Shown here piece by piece: positions 29,424 to 39,357 of a DNA stretch of 64,000 bases. The notes under the pieces are model-generated. The model was given only the letters and a program-made list of their open reading frames with translations, made no database searches and was not told the origin of the DNA. The position numbers and the translations under genes are program-made. Numbering within the stretch: position 1 is the stretch's first letter; the number at the start of each line of letters is the position of its first letter. This DNA comes from Chloroflexota bacterium (GTDB lineage: Bacteria > Chloroflexota > Chloroflexia > Thermomicrobiales > UBA6265). The DNA lies in assembly GCA_023423795.1 (NCBI GenBank), contig JAFAEX010000098.1, forward strand, positions 1 through 64,000. Direction: 5' to 3'.

Positions 29424-32048
29424 TCACTCGATCGGCGGGCCGGCGATGCCGACGGCGACGTGGTCCGGGTCGAGGTGCGTTTGGGCGGCGCGAAGGACGT
29501 CCTCGATGGTGAGCGACCGGATGATGTCCGGGTAGCGATCGAGGTAGTCGAGGCCCAACCCGAAGTACTCGATGGCGAGCAGTGTCGAAGCGACGCCGTC
29601 GTTCGTTTCGAGTGCGAGCGGCAGGACGCCGGTCAGGTAACTCTGGGCATCCTCCAACTCGTCGGTAGCGACCGGGGAACTCGCGACCAGGCGCAGTTCG
29701 TCGAGGATCGCGTCCCGTGCCCGCTCGACGTTGGCGGGATCGACGCCGGCGCGGGCGGCCCAGACGCTGCCGGTCCGGCCGGCTTCCAGCCCGGAGAAGG
29801 CGTAGTAGGCGAGGCCCTGCTTGTCGCGGACGTTTGCGCCGAGACGGCCCATTAGCCCGAGCCGGCCGAGGATCAGGTTCGCGACGTCGAGCGCGTAGTA
29901 GTCCGGGTGGGAGCGCGGGATGGTCGGCAGCCCGATGGCGAGGTCGGCCTGGCTCTTGCCCGGGATGCCTTCCCGGGTTGACTCGGTCCCGGAGCGAGCC
30001 GGGGCTGCCGGAGGATCGCCGAGGGGTTCGGCGCCGCCGTGCCAGTCGCCGAACGCGGCCTCGATCTGGGCGGCGGCCGATGCGACGTCGGGGATGCCGC
30101 CGACGACGGCGACGACGGCGCCCTGCGGTCCGTACGATGCAGCGTGGAACGCGGCGAGCTCGTCGCGCTCGATCGCGGGCACGGTGTCGAGGTCGCCGGA
30201 CGAGCGGCGGCCGAGCGGGTGCGGCGCCGGGTAGAGCAGTTTCCGCAAGGTGCGCTCGGCGGTGGAGCGGGTGTCCTGGTTGGCCTCGCGGATGCCGGTG
30301 AGCAGTTCGTTGCGGACGCGCTCGACTTCGTCGGGTGGGAAGTCGGGCTCGCGCAGGACGTTCGCGGCGAGCGCGATCATCGCCGGCATGTCTTCGCGCA
30401 GGCAGCGAACGGCGACCTCGACGTTGATCCGGCCGGCGTCCATGCCGATGGTCGCGCCGAGGTCGTCGGTGAAGTCGTTGATGTCGGAAAAACTCTGTCC
30501 GCTCGCGCCGCGCAGAAGCGACCGCGCTGTGAGGACGGCGAGACCTTCCTTGCCCTCGGGGTCGCGCAGGGAGCCGGCCTGCACCCTGAACCGCAGGGAG
30601 ACGCCGGGGTCGTCCGGCTGGGCCTGTCCGAGGACGACGATGCCGTTGCCGAGTTCGTGCCGCTCGAAGGGCGGGCGTTCGGTTGGCGGCGGGCCGCCCG
30701 GACCGCCGATGCCCCAGAGGTTCCACACGCCGGCTGGCTGGTCGGGCGCTTCGGTTTCGCCGCCGGACTCGGTGGGGACGAGCCAGCCGACTGTGCGCGC
30801 CTCCGGCTTCAGCCACATCTGAACCGCTCGCTGCACGTCGTCCGGCGTCACCCGTTCGAGTTCGGGGACGAGGGCATCGACCCGCTTCCAGGAATCGACG
30901 ATCTCCATCTGGCCGAGCCAGAACGCCTGGTTGGTGACGCCCTCGGCGGAATAGACGTACTGGGCCTTGACCTGCTTGATGGCGCGCCGCAGTTCGTCGT
31001 CGGGCACGATTTCGTCGCGTAACCGGGTGATTTCGGAGTCGAGCACGGCCTCGACGCGCTCCGGTTCGACGGCCGGCAGGCAGGTCGCGCCGAAGCCGAA
31101 GAGGTACGGGTCGATGTGGAGGCCGATGTCGCTGCCGGTCGAGCGCGCGAGGCCGCCGCTGACGAGCGCGCGGAAGAGGCGGGAGGAGCGCCCCATCGGG
31201 CCGCCGCCGGCGAGACCCATGCCCTTGCCGCCGGAGAGGACCGCGTCGGCGACCATCAGCGCCGGGATGTCCGGGTGTCGGGCGTCCGGGGCGTGGTAGG
31301 CCATCCGCACGTAGGCGGTCGCGGCGGGGTGGCGGAGCAGCACCCGGCGTTCGGCGCGCTGCGGCGGCTCCTGGGCAACGGTTTGCGAAACCGGGTCGCC
31401 CGCCGGAATCGGGCCAAAGCGGTCGGCGATCCTCGCCAGCAGGTCGTCGGCGTCGAAGCCGCCGACGGCGACGATGAAGGCGTTGTTCGGCACGTAGAAG
31501 CGGCGGTAGTGGTTGTAGAGATCGTCGCGGGTCATCGAGCGCAGGTCGGCTTCGTGGCCGATGACCATGTGCCGGTACGGGTGGGCGCGGAACGCGGAGC
31601 CGACGACCTCCTCGTAGAGCAGGTAGCCGGGGTTGTTCTCCGAACCCTGCCGTTCGGAGAGGATGACGGTCCGCTCGGACTCGGTTTCCTCCGGGTCGAA
31701 CAGGGAATTGTTCATCCGGTCGGATTCGATGGCGAGCGAGAGGTCGAGCCGATCGACCGGCAGCGTTTCGAAGTATGCCGTCCAGTCGTTGGAGGTAAGC
31801 GCGTTCAGGGTGCCGCCGTTGCGGGAAACGTCGCGGAAGATCTGGCCCTTGGCGATGGTCGGTGTGCCCTTGAACTGCATGTGCTCGACCCAGTGGGACG
31901 CTCCCGTCATGCCGGGCAGTTCGTTGCGGCTGCCGACCCGGTAGAAGACCCAGAACGAGGCGAGCGGCGCGGCGTGGTCTTCGCGCAGGAGGACCTGGAG
32001 GCCGTTGTCGAGGGTGGAATGGCGAACGGCGGTGTCGTGGCTGCCCAT
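29424..32048 (-). CDS. M16 family peptidase, two-lobed
   Basis: An 874-residue protein of two M16 halves, each with an active-like and an inactive-like domain. The zinc site is in the first half: His52-x-x-Glu55-His56 (HWVEH) with the third ligand Glu132 in SERTVILSER. The second half (from about 480) lacks the HxxEH motif, as usual for the regulatory half. Such clamshell enzymes degrade short peptides or process precursor proteins. No signal peptide is seen, so a cytoplasmic site is likely. AGGAG before the ATG at 32048 fixes the start. Confidence 0.9.
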   Translation of the reverse strand: MGSHDTAVRHSTLDNGLQVLLREDHAAPLASFWVFYRVGSRNELPGMTGASHWVEHMQFKGTPTIAKGQIFRDVSRNGGTLNALTSNDWTAYFETLPVDRLDLSLAIESDRMNNSLFDPEETESERTVILSERQGSENNPGYLLYEEVVGSAFRAHPYRHMVIGHEADLRSMTRDDLYNHYRRFYVPNNAFIVAVGGFDADDLLARIADRFGPIPAGDPVSQTVAQEPPQRAERRVLLRHPAATAYVRMAYHAPDARHPDIPALMVADAVLSGGKGMGLAGGGPMGRSSRLFRALVSGGLARSTGSDIGLHIDPYLFGFGATCLPAVEPERVEAVLDSEITRLRDEIVPDDELRRAIKQVKAQYVYSAEGVTNQAFWLGQMEIVDSWKRVDALVPELERVTPDDVQRAVQMWLKPEARTVGWLVPTESGGETEAPDQPAGVWNLWGIGGPGGPPPTERPPFERHELGNGIVVLGQAQPDDPGVSLRFRVQAGSLRDPEGKEGLAVLTARSLLRGASGQSFSDINDFTDDLGATIGMDAGRINVEVAVRCLREDMPAMIALAANVLREPDFPPDEVERVRNELLTGIREANQDTRSTAERTLRKLLYPAPHPLGRRSSGDLDTVPAIERDELAAFHAASYGPQGAVVAVVGGIPDVASAAAQIEAAFGDWHGGAEPLGDPPAAPARSGTESTREGIPGKSQADLAIGLPTIPRSHPDYYALDVANLILGRLGLMGRLGANVRDKQGLAYYAFSGLEAGRTGSVWAARAGVDPANVERARDAILDELRLVASSPVATDELEDAQSYLTGVLPLALETNDGVASTLLAIEYFGLGLDYLDRYPDIIRSLTIEDVLRAAQTHLDPDHVAVGIAGPPIE

Positions 32049-32226
32049 CGAGGCTCCTGTCGTGTGGGAGGTTCCGCGCGAGGCGATCCGAACGTTGCGA
32101 GTATGGCGCACGACGGCGCGATCGGGTCGCCGAAAAGCCCGGGGACAGTCAGCGAAACAGCTAGAATGGGCGGCGACAGGGCGACGTGGCACCCGGCTGG
32201 TCCGGGGTGGACGAGGAGGATGTCAG

Positions 32227-32553
32227 GTGGCGCAACTGGACCCCGAGCCGAATTACGACCAGATGCTGCAGGAGCGCACGGTCGCCTACCTGCAGACGAA
32301 GGACTGGCGGCTGTTTCCGTTCAGCAAGGGGTTCGACGCCGCCCAGCGGAAGGCGTTCATGCGCGACCTCCGGGAAGGACTGGCGGAACTGACCGACAGC
32401 GGCAGCGCGCGCAAAACCTCGGCCACCGGATTCCTGGTGAGCGACCAGCGGCTGCGCGACATCGTGCGCGAATGGGCGGCGGCCAAGGGCGGCTGGCCGG
32501 CCGGCGCGAACCCGGCGGCGCGCGTCACGGCAGTAACGGCTATCGCCGAGTAG
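32227..32553 (+). CDS. Conserved-looking small protein, function unknown
   Basis: A 108-residue protein beginning GTG after a strong GGAGG site. It has a charged helical middle (FDAAQRKAFMRDLREGLAEL) and a tryptophan-containing C-terminal helix (LRDIVREWAAAKGGWP). I do not recognise a family. Codon use and the following terminator support a real gene. A possible -10, TAGAAT, lies at about 32162. Confidence 0.6.
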   Translation: MAQLDPEPNYDQMLQERTVAYLQTKDWRLFPFSKGFDAAQRKAFMRDLREGLAELTDSGSARKTSATGFLVSDQRLRDIVREWAAAKGGWPAGANPAARVTAVTAIAE

Positions 32554-32578
32554 CGGCATCTTGACCGAGAACACAGAT

Positions 32579-32615
32579 CGGCCGCGCCTCGATTCCGGGC
32601 GCGGCCGTTTCGTTT
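32579..32615 (+). terminator. Rho-independent terminator
   Basis: Arms CGGCCGCGCC and GGCGCGGCCG with a nine-base loop, then TTTCGTTTTCC. It begins 26 bp after the small unknown gene ends. Confidence 0.85.
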
Positions 32616-32708
32616 TCCTGTTGCCGCACGAATCGCGAGCGGGCGGTACAGGCGGTTCGCACGTTCCGATGCATTGCGGTGACGGGTGCACCGTCACGGC
32701 CTCGCACC

Positions 32709-32790
32709 CGTCATCCCGAGCGTGTCGAGGGATCTCGTCGTCTCAGCAATTCGGGAAAGGACGCAATCCCTCGACACGCTCGGGATGACA
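32709..32790. repeat. Dispersed hairpin repeat R, copy 4
   Basis: Arms carry the variant GAGCGTGTCGAGGGAT with the matching compensatory change CGACACGCTC on the other side, so pairing is conserved. It lies between the convergent small-protein and amine-oxidase genes. Confidence 0.9.
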
Positions 32791-32828
32791 GAGGTAGCGG
32801 CTCGGAGTGGCGTTAGACGCGGCTCGGC

Positions 32829-33968
32829 TCAGGCGCGGGCACCGGAGAGCAAGCGGTCGATGGCGAGGATCGGAATCGGGCGGTTAGCCGGATCGAGGGC
32901 GAGCGAGACGAGGTGTTCGCCGGCGGCGGGCGCGAACTTGAAGCCGTGACCGGAGAAACCGGCGGCGATGACGACGTTCGCGTGCTCCGGGTGGCGGTCC
33001 ATCACGAAATGCTCGTCCGGCGTCAGGGTGTAGAGGCAGACGGCGCTCTGGGTGACCTGCGCGCCGACGCCGGGGAAGAGGCGAGCGACGGTCTCCTGCA
33101 CGAGCGCGCCCTCGTTCGGCCGGGTGGTGCGATCCGGGTGTTCGGGATCGAACGGTTCGCCGCCGGTATGCTCGGCCGCCTTCAGGCCGTTGGCGTCGAT
33201 CACCGGGAATCCGTAGATCGAGACCTCGCCTTCGTCGGCGATGAAAACCGGGAAGCGATCCGGTGCGAAGGCCGCCGGGTCGTTGGCGGTGAACCACCAC
33301 AGCGTCTTGCGCAGCACGGTCAAGGGAAGACCGAGGTCGGAGAGCGCGCGGCCGGCCCAGGCCCCGGCGGAGACGATCAGTCGGTCGGCGGTGTACTCGC
33401 CCTTGTCGGTGCGAACGCGAACGCCGTCGCCGTCGGCCTCCCAGCCTAGGGCCTGTTCGCCGTCGCGCAGTTCGACGCCGCGCTTCGTCGCCCCGGCCAT
33501 CATGCCGCGCAGGGCGGGCTCGGTGAGGACGAACCCGGCTTCGGGGCTGAACAGGACGTCCCAGCCGTCGGGAATTGCGATCTGCGGCCAGTGCGCACGC
33601 GCATCGGCAGGCGAGAGCCACTCGAAGGGGATGCCGTGGTCCTCGGCGCTCTGCCGGGCCGCACGGGCGTGCTCGCCGCCGGGGGAGGAAAGTTCCAGCC
33701 CGCCGCACTGGACGTAGATCTCCTGCCCGGTTTCGGCTTCCAGTTCGCGCCACAGGTCGCCGGCGCGGCGGACGAGCGGCACGTAGTCGGGCGACTCGGC
33801 GTACGCCTGCCGATAGATGCGGGTCTGCCCACCGTGCGCGCCCCGGTCGTGGACGTGGCCGAAGCGCTCGATGACCAGCGCCTTCGAACCATGCTTGCCG
33901 AGTTCCCAGGCAGCGGCGGAGCCCATCGTGCCGCCGCCGAGGACGATGACGTCGTAGTGCGTAGCCAA
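32829..33968 (-). CDS. FAD-dependent amine oxidase (SolA / monomeric sarcosine oxidase type)
   Basis: A 379-residue DAO-family flavoprotein. The FAD dinucleotide motif is VIVLGGGTMGSAAAWELGKHG at the N-terminus; GAHGGQTRIYRQAY follows, typical of N-methyltryptophan and sarcosine oxidases; the C-terminal VVIAAGFSGHGFKFAPAAGE closes the flavin site. It would oxidise a secondary amine, producing hydrogen peroxide. The start is TTG at 33968, chosen for the GGGAGGGAG eight bases upstream. It ends the Gfo/Idh-ThuA operon; with sugar genes upstream, a glycated-amine substrate is possible. Confidence 0.82.
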   Translation of the reverse strand: MATHYDVIVLGGGTMGSAAAWELGKHGSKALVIERFGHVHDRGAHGGQTRIYRQAYAESPDYVPLVRRAGDLWRELEAETGQEIYVQCGGLELSSPGGEHARAARQSAEDHGIPFEWLSPADARAHWPQIAIPDGWDVLFSPEAGFVLTEPALRGMMAGATKRGVELRDGEQALGWEADGDGVRVRTDKGEYTADRLIVSAGAWAGRALSDLGLPLTVLRKTLWWFTANDPAAFAPDRFPVFIADEGEVSIYGFPVIDANGLKAAEHTGGEPFDPEHPDRTTRPNEGALVQETVARLFPGVGAQVTQSAVCLYTLTPDEHFVMDRHPEHANVVIAAGFSGHGFKFAPAAGEHLVSLALDPANRPIPILAIDRLLSGARA

Positions 33969-34012
33969 CGCGGTCGCTCCCTCCCAACTGGTTCGCCGGC
34001 CGATGCAGGATG

Positions 34013-34741
34013 CTAGCGATTCTCTCGCGGCTCCGAGCGGCCGTAAACGGGGCGCGGGCCGCCGGAAGGCGCCGCCCAGCGGGCCGCGTTGGCGATGACC
34101 CGCCGCACTTCGGCGTTGTGGTAGGTCGGGAAACTCTCGTGGCCGGGACGGAAATAGAAGATCTTGCCGGCGCCGCGGGTGTAGCAGCACCCGGAGCGGA
34201 AGACCTCGCCGCCGGTGAACCAGGAAACGAATACCAGTTCGTCCGGCGGCGGCACATCGAAGTGTTCGCCGTACATCTCCTCGCGGTCGAGTTCGATGCA
34301 CTCGCCGAGGCCCTCGGCGATCGGGTGGCCGGGGTTGACGACCCAAAGGCGCTCAGAGTCCTCGCCGACCCGCCACTTGAGGTCGCAGGTGGTGCCCATC
34401 AGTTTCTTGAAGATCTTCGAGAAGTGGCCGGAGTGGAGGACGATCATCCCCATGCCGGCCATGACCCGCTTGTGGACGCGGTCCACGATGGCGTCATCGA
34501 CCTCGCCGTGGGCCTTGTGGCCCCACCATACGAGGACATCGGTCGCGTCCAGCCGCTCGTCGGTAAGGCCGTGCTCCGGTTCGTCGAGGGTGGCGGTGGC
34601 GACCTCGAAGTGCGCGTCGCCGGCCAGACCGGCGGCGATCGCGCCGTGGATGCCCTCCGGATAGATATCCCCGTAGACCGGGTTCTCGCGCTCGTGGCGG
34701 TACTCGTTCCAGATGGTGACGCGGATCGGGCGGTCGGTCAC
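34013..34741 (-). CDS. ThuA-domain protein
   Basis: A 242-residue protein of the ThuA (trehalose utilisation) class of the glutamine-amidotransferase-like fold. Visible are [31 protein letters not shown] and the C-terminal [17 protein letters not shown]. ThuA proteins occur beside Gfo/Idh/MocA oxidoreductases in pathways for trehalose or keto-sugar breakdown; the exact reaction is unsettled. GTG start follows AGGA. It lies 25 bp after the Gfo/Idh gene. Confidence 0.88.
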   Translation of the reverse strand: MTDRPIRVTIWNEYRHERENPVYGDIYPEGIHGAIAAGLAGDAHFEVATATLDEPEHGLTDERLDATDVLVWWGHKAHGEVDDAIVDRVHKRVMAGMGMIVLHSGHFSKIFKKLMGTTCDLKWRVGEDSERLWVVNPGHPIAEGLGECIELDREEMYGEHFDVPPPDELVFVSWFTGGEVFRSGCCYTRGAGKIFYFRPGHESFPTYHNAEVRRVIANAARWAAPSGGPRPVYGRSEPRENR

Positions 34742-34766
34742 GGAATCCTCCGGCGTATGACGGTCG

Positions 34767-35849
34767 CTATTCGACCGGCAGTTCGCGCCCGGCTTCGGCC
34801 GAGCGGTAGATCGATTCGATGAGGCGGACGCGATCGAGCCCCTCCTGCGCGGAAGGCGAGATCGGCCCGCCGTCGAGGATGGCGGTCACGAAGCGGCTGA
34901 TGATCTCGCCGTGGCCGTGGCGCGAGAGCAGGCGCGGCTCGGTGACGGTCGGGGTGCCGTCGATGTCGCCGAAGAGTTTGAGGGTGCCGGTGTCGGCGTA
35001 ATCCTTCGCGTGAATCTCCGCGCCGCCGTCGCTGCCCATGAAGGAGACGCCGAATTCGTCGGTATGGCGGGTGTAACCAGCCCACGAGGCGTCGAGTTGG
35101 AGGGTCGCGCCGTCCTCGAAGCGGATGAGCGCGGTGGCGAAGTCCTCGACCTCGTACGGCACGCCGGGGGTGACGGTGAACCGGCCGCCCTGCCACTGGC
35201 CCTTGCCGCGGGTGCCCAGTTCGTTGTAGGTCGCGGCGAAAACGGCGACCGGCTTCGGATTGCCCATGATCCAGAGCGCCATGTCGAGGACGTGGACGCC
35301 GAGATCGATCAACGGGCCGCCGCCGGCCTGCGCCTTGTTGGTGAACCACGAGCCGAGGCCGGGGATGCCGGAGCGGCGCATCCAGAACGCCTTGGCGTGG
35401 TAGATGCGCCCGAGCCGGCCGGCGGCGACCTCCTGCTGCACGATCTGGACGTCGTGCCGGCCGCGCCGGTTGAACAGGATCATGACGACCTTGCCCGAGG
35501 CTTCGGCGGCGCGGACCATCTCGGCGCCTTCGACCGAATCCTGGGCGAGCGGTTTCTCCACCAGCACGTGCTTGCCGGCCGCCAGCGCCGCCAGCGTGAC
35601 CGGCTTGTGCAGGTGGTTCGGCACGGCGATGGAAACGGCGTCGATGTCCGGTTCGGCCAGCAGTTCCTGATAGTCGCCGAAGCGGCGGGGTACGCCGAAC
35701 CGGTTCTGGAGGGCGACGCAGCGGTCGGTGTCGAGCCCGGCGAGGGCGACGACCTCGGCGCGCGGTTCCTTCTCGTAGCCTTCGAGGTGGAATACCCCGA
35801 TGCCGCAGCCAATGATCCCGACGCGCAGTTTGCGTTGTTCGTCCGCCAC
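34767..35849 (-). CDS. Gfo/Idh/MocA family oxidoreductase
   Basis: A 360-residue NAD(P)-dependent sugar dehydrogenase. The Rossmann motif is [27 protein letters not shown] is the EKP signature; [17 protein letters not shown] holds the catalytic Asp/His region. Such enzymes oxidise or epimerise sugars and inositols. The start is set at GTG 35849 because GGGGAGG lies nine bases upstream; a TTG at 35867 would overlap that site. It heads the operon with ThuA and the amine oxidase. Confidence 0.88.
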   Translation of the reverse strand: MADEQRKLRVGIIGCGIGVFHLEGYEKEPRAEVVALAGLDTDRCVALQNRFGVPRRFGDYQELLAEPDIDAVSIAVPNHLHKPVTLAALAAGKHVLVEKPLAQDSVEGAEMVRAAEASGKVVMILFNRRGRHDVQIVQQEVAAGRLGRIYHAKAFWMRRSGIPGLGSWFTNKAQAGGGPLIDLGVHVLDMALWIMGNPKPVAVFAATYNELGTRGKGQWQGGRFTVTPGVPYEVEDFATALIRFEDGATLQLDASWAGYTRHTDEFGVSFMGSDGGAEIHAKDYADTGTLKLFGDIDGTPTVTEPRLLSRHGHGEIISRFVTAILDGGPISPSAQEGLDRVRLIESIYRSAEAGRELPVE

Positions 35850-36095
35850 CCGCCTGGCCCTCCCCAAGGCAACCGGCCCGTCCGTTCCCGACGCGGGAGC
35901 ATGGCACCGGCCGCAACGCCGCGCAAGGGACGCGATGCCGCTTCCCGCGGCGTCCCTTCCCGACGGGCGGCAGCGCGCAATCCCCGCGCCGCGGCGCCGG
36001 ACTGGGTGCGGTTCGGCACGGCGTTTGCGGCGTCGTCAGCCGGTCCGCCGGACTCGGCGGATCTGGGAAGTGGCGACGATCGAGGAGAACGCGGG

Positions 36096-36308
36096 ATGCC
36101 GTACGAGAAGCGATCCGACTTGCCGGAAAGCGTGCGGGACAACCTGCCGGCGCACGCGCAGGACATCTACAAGGAAGCGTTCAACAGCGCGTGGGATCAG
36201 TACGACAACGACGAACCGCGGGCGCACCGCGTCGCGTGGGGCGCGGTGGAGCGCTCGTACCACAAGAACGAATCCGGAAAATGGGTGGAGGGCGCGACCA
36301 GGGATTGA
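36096..36308 (+). CDS. ChaB family protein
   Basis: A 70-residue protein matching ChaB: YEKRSDLPESVRDNLPAHAQ at the start, then DIYKEAFNSAWDQY and AHRVAWGAVERSYHKNESGKW. ChaB was named as a cation-transport regulator in E. coli, but its true role is unclear. GGAG precedes the ATG. A repeat hairpin follows 38 bp after the stop. Confidence 0.85.
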   Translation: MPYEKRSDLPESVRDNLPAHAQDIYKEAFNSAWDQYDNDEPRAHRVAWGAVERSYHKNESGKWVEGATRD

Positions 36309-36345
36309 CCTCGACCCGACGTATCGATGCCAGCGCGCTACCCAT

Positions 36346-36428
36346 CGTCATCCCGAGCTTGTCGAGGGATCTCGTCGTCACCGTAGCGTGGGAGGGGGAC
36401 GAGATCCCTCGACAAGCTCGGGATGACG
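36346..36428. repeat. Dispersed hairpin repeat R, copy 5
   Basis: Near-perfect arms with the variant GAGCTTGTCGAGGGAT matched by ATCCCTCGACAAGCTC. It lies between the convergent chaB and ispG genes. Confidence 0.9.
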
Positions 36429-36490
36429 ATGGGTTCGGGGCGACGGTTGCGGGGTCGTGACGATGGCGAACGCAGCGCTGGATCGGCTCG

Positions 36491-37663
36491 TTATACGACG
36501 GCCAGTTTGAGCGTCGGCTTGTAGGCGTCGTGCTCGCCCTCGTCGAAGATGCCGTTGCGCCGGTCCTCGATGACGAGGTTGATCTCGGCCTTGAGGGCGT
36601 CGAGCATGTCGGCTTCGGCGACGGTCTTGACGATCTTGCCCTTGCGGAAGATGACGCCCTTGCCGTTGCCGGCGGCGAGGCCGACGTCGGCGTCGCGGGA
36701 TTCGCCGGGACCGTTGACGACGCAGCCCATGACGGCCACCCGGATCGGCTCGTCGATCTTCGACAGGAACTCGTCCACCTTGTTGGCGAGCGAGAACAGG
36801 TCCACCTCGACGCGCCCGCAGGTCGGGCAGGCGATCATCGTCGCGCCCTTGGTGCGCAGTTCGAGGCTCTTGAGGATTTCGTAGCCGACGAAGACCTCCT
36901 CGACCGGATCGGTGGTCAGGGAGACCCGGATGGTGTCGCCGATGCCGAGCGCGAGCAGGGTGCCGATGCCGGTGGCGGAACGGACGCTGCCGGCGCGCGG
37001 GGTGCCGGCCTCGGTGACGCCGAGGTGGAGCGGGTAATCGTTGGGTAGCGCGGCGAAGCGGCGGTACGCCTCGAACAGGACCGGCAACTCGAACGCCTTG
37101 AGGCTGACCTTCAGGTTCGGGTAGTCGAGGTCTTCGAGGATCTTGATGTGCCCGAGCGCCGAGCGCACCAGCCATTCGGCGCGGAGTTCGACCTGCGACG
37201 CGCCCTTCTCGGCCATCTCATCGACGAACTCCTTCGGCATCGGCGCGACCGAACCGAAGTTGACGCCGATCCGGATCGGGACATCCCGCTCCTTGGCCTT
37301 GGCGACGACCTCGATCACGTCCTCGTGCTTGCGGATGTTGCCGGGGTTCAGGCGCAAGCCGTGGATGCCGGCGTCAAGCGCCTTCAGCGCGAGGGTGTGC
37401 TCGAAGTGAATGTCGGCGATCAGCGGCACGGGGGAGTGGGGAACGATGTCCGGCAGCGCTGCCGCGGCGCGGCGGTCGGGCACGGCGATGCGGACGATCT
37501 CGCAACCGGCGTCGGCCAGTTCGGCGATCTGGGCGAGGGTGGCCGCCGCGTCGCGGGTGTCGGCGGTGGCCATCGACTGGACGCGGATCGGGTAGTCGCC
37601 GCCGAGCTTGACGCCGCCGACATCGAGGACGCGGGTGCGGCGGCGTGGGGCGATCAGGGACAT
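36491..37663 (-). CDS. ispG: 4-hydroxy-3-methylbut-2-enyl-diphosphate synthase
   Basis: A 390-residue GcpE/IspG enzyme of the non-mevalonate isoprenoid pathway, reducing MEcPP to HMBPP. A TIM-barrel N-terminal domain begins GGVKLGGDYPIRVQSM and has IADIHF and GLRLNPGN. The C-terminal ferredoxin-like domain binds 4Fe-4S through CPTC and the MGCVVNGPGE motif. It lacks the large insertion of plant-type enzymes. GAGGAG precedes the ATG. The rseP gene upstream is on the same strand with 134 bp between. Confidence 0.95.
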   Translation of the reverse strand: MSLIAPRRRTRVLDVGGVKLGGDYPIRVQSMATADTRDAAATLAQIAELADAGCEIVRIAVPDRRAAAALPDIVPHSPVPLIADIHFEHTLALKALDAGIHGLRLNPGNIRKHEDVIEVVAKAKERDVPIRIGVNFGSVAPMPKEFVDEMAEKGASQVELRAEWLVRSALGHIKILEDLDYPNLKVSLKAFELPVLFEAYRRFAALPNDYPLHLGVTEAGTPRAGSVRSATGIGTLLALGIGDTIRVSLTTDPVEEVFVGYEILKSLELRTKGATMIACPTCGRVEVDLFSLANKVDEFLSKIDEPIRVAVMGCVVNGPGESRDADVGLAAGNGKGVIFRKGKIVKTVAEADMLDALKAEINLVIEDRRNGIFDEGEHDAYKPTLKLAVV

Positions 37664-37797
37664 GGCAACAGGCTCCTCGGGTGGTGCGCCGCCGGCGGAA
37701 GGCGGGCGGTCGCCGGTGCGCGGAAGCATCACGGGGCGGGACCGGGAGCCGGTCGCGCCCGGCCCCGCGGATTGCGAAACCTTCGTGAAACCGGCCG

Positions 37798-39138
37798 CTA
37801 CGGCAGGATCGATTCGCCGGAGATGATCCGGCCGACGTCGAAGAAGGCGACGACGAACATCACGCCGATCAGGACGACCATGCCGGCGAGATGAACCACG
37901 CCTTCGCGCTCGGGCGGGATGCGCTTGCCGCCGCGCAGCACTTCGACAAGGATGAAGAACAGCCGCCCGCCGTCCAGCGCAGGAAGCGGCAGCAGGTTCA
38001 GGATCGCGAGGTTCAGCGAGAGCAGGATCGACAACTGCGAGAGCGCCACCCACAGGGGAACGGTGCTTTCGGCGATGAACTCGCTAGCGATCTGCCCCAT
38101 GCCGATCGGCCCGGCGATCTGGCCGAGCGGGGCGCGCCCGGTGACGAGGTCGCGCAGGCCGGAGAGCATGCCGGTCGTCTGGTCCCACGCCTGCTCCAGC
38201 CCGCGCGGGATGACCTGCGAGGCGGGCACTTTCTCGAAGCGCGGGGCGGCTTCGGCTTCGAGCCCGATGGCGCTCAGCGGATCGGTGCCTTCGGGGATCG
38301 CCGGCACGGCGAGCGTGAGGGCGACGGTTTCGGTTCCGCGCTGGACGTCCATTGGCACGTCGGAGCCGGCGGAGCGGACGAGCGCCGAGGTCAGGACGAC
38401 GCCGTCGGTCACGGGCGCGCCGTCGATGCTCACCAGCCGGTCGCCGATTTGCAGGCCGGCGTTCGCGGCCGCGCTGTCGGGAACCTCACCCGAGACGAAG
38501 ACGTCGGCGGTGACCCGCGAATCCATGCTGACGCCGATGCGTCCCTCGTTGGCCGGCGGGTTCTCGCGCGGGGTGACCATCGTCTCGACGCGCTCGCCGC
38601 CGCGATCCAGCACGACGGAAAGGTCACGCCCGGCGAAGGTCGTCGCCATGGCCGACAGGTCGGCGGCATCCTCGACCGGCACGCCGCCGACCTCGATGAT
38701 GCGGTCGCCGGGGGTCCATCCGGCGTTCTGGGCCGGGGAGCCCGGGCTGACCGCGCCCACGTAGACACGGTAGGTGGGCACGCCCTGGAAGCCGACGACG
38801 GCCATGATAAGGACGAGCGCCAGCAGGACGTTCATCGCCGAGCCGGCGACGAGGAAGAACGCGCGCTGGGCCGGGCTCTTGGTGTTCATCGAGCCGGGGT
38901 CGGCGTTCTTGCCGTCTTCGCCCAGCACGCGGACGAAGCCGCCGAAGGGAATCCAGTTCAGCGACCAGAGGACGCCCTTCCATTCCCACCCCTTGGCGCG
39001 GGGCGGGATGCCGATCCCGAACTCTTCCACCTTCGCCCCGACCGCGCGGGCGGCGAAGAAGTGGCCGAATTCGTGGACGAGGATAAGGACGGCGAGGATC
39101 GGGATGATGTAGAGCGCGTTCAGCAAGCCGTCGGACAC
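37798..39138 (-). CDS. rseP: RseP-like site-2 protease (M50)
   Basis: A 446-residue intramembrane zinc protease. The HExxH site is His22-Glu23-Phe-Gly-His26 in the first membrane helix; the third ligand is in LPLPALDGGR near the C-terminus. Two PDZ domains lie between (GAVSPGSPAQNAGWTPGDRI and the ANAGLQIGDRLVSIDG block). The family cuts membrane-bound anti-sigma factors to release sigma factors. The GTG at 39138 is preceded by GGAG. In many bacteria it is grouped with ispC/ispG, as here with ispG. Confidence 0.93.
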   Translation of the reverse strand: MSDGLLNALYIIPILAVLILVHEFGHFFAARAVGAKVEEFGIGIPPRAKGWEWKGVLWSLNWIPFGGFVRVLGEDGKNADPGSMNTKSPAQRAFFLVAGSAMNVLLALVLIMAVVGFQGVPTYRVYVGAVSPGSPAQNAGWTPGDRIIEVGGVPVEDAADLSAMATTFAGRDLSVVLDRGGERVETMVTPRENPPANEGRIGVSMDSRVTADVFVSGEVPDSAAANAGLQIGDRLVSIDGAPVTDGVVLTSALVRSAGSDVPMDVQRGTETVALTLAVPAIPEGTDPLSAIGLEAEAAPRFEKVPASQVIPRGLEQAWDQTTGMLSGLRDLVTGRAPLGQIAGPIGMGQIASEFIAESTVPLWVALSQLSILLSLNLAILNLLPLPALDGGRLFFILVEVLRGGKRIPPEREGVVHLAGMVVLIGVMFVVAFFDVGRIISGESILP

Positions 39139-39232
39139 GTGGTTGCTCCGGAAAAACGGGCCGGGCCGACCGGAATCGGACGCGGTGTGCGAATCGTGGC
39201 AATGGTACACCGCCGGGGCCCCGGCGGCGCGC

Positions 39233-39261
39233 TTCACCCGGTCCGTTATGGTGAGTATGCT
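39233..39261 (+). promoter_or_regulatory. Candidate ald promoter
   Basis: TTCACC and TATGCT are 17 bp apart, 97 bp upstream of the ald start, in the interval shared with the divergent rseP gene. Confidence 0.4.
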
Positions 39262-39357
39262 AGACTCGCGCGCCGCGAGAAGGCACGGGAGATCGCCCGG
39301 GCGCGTACGGCATCGTGCCCGGCGCTGGCGTGCGCCGGGTGGGGGTAAGCACCAACC

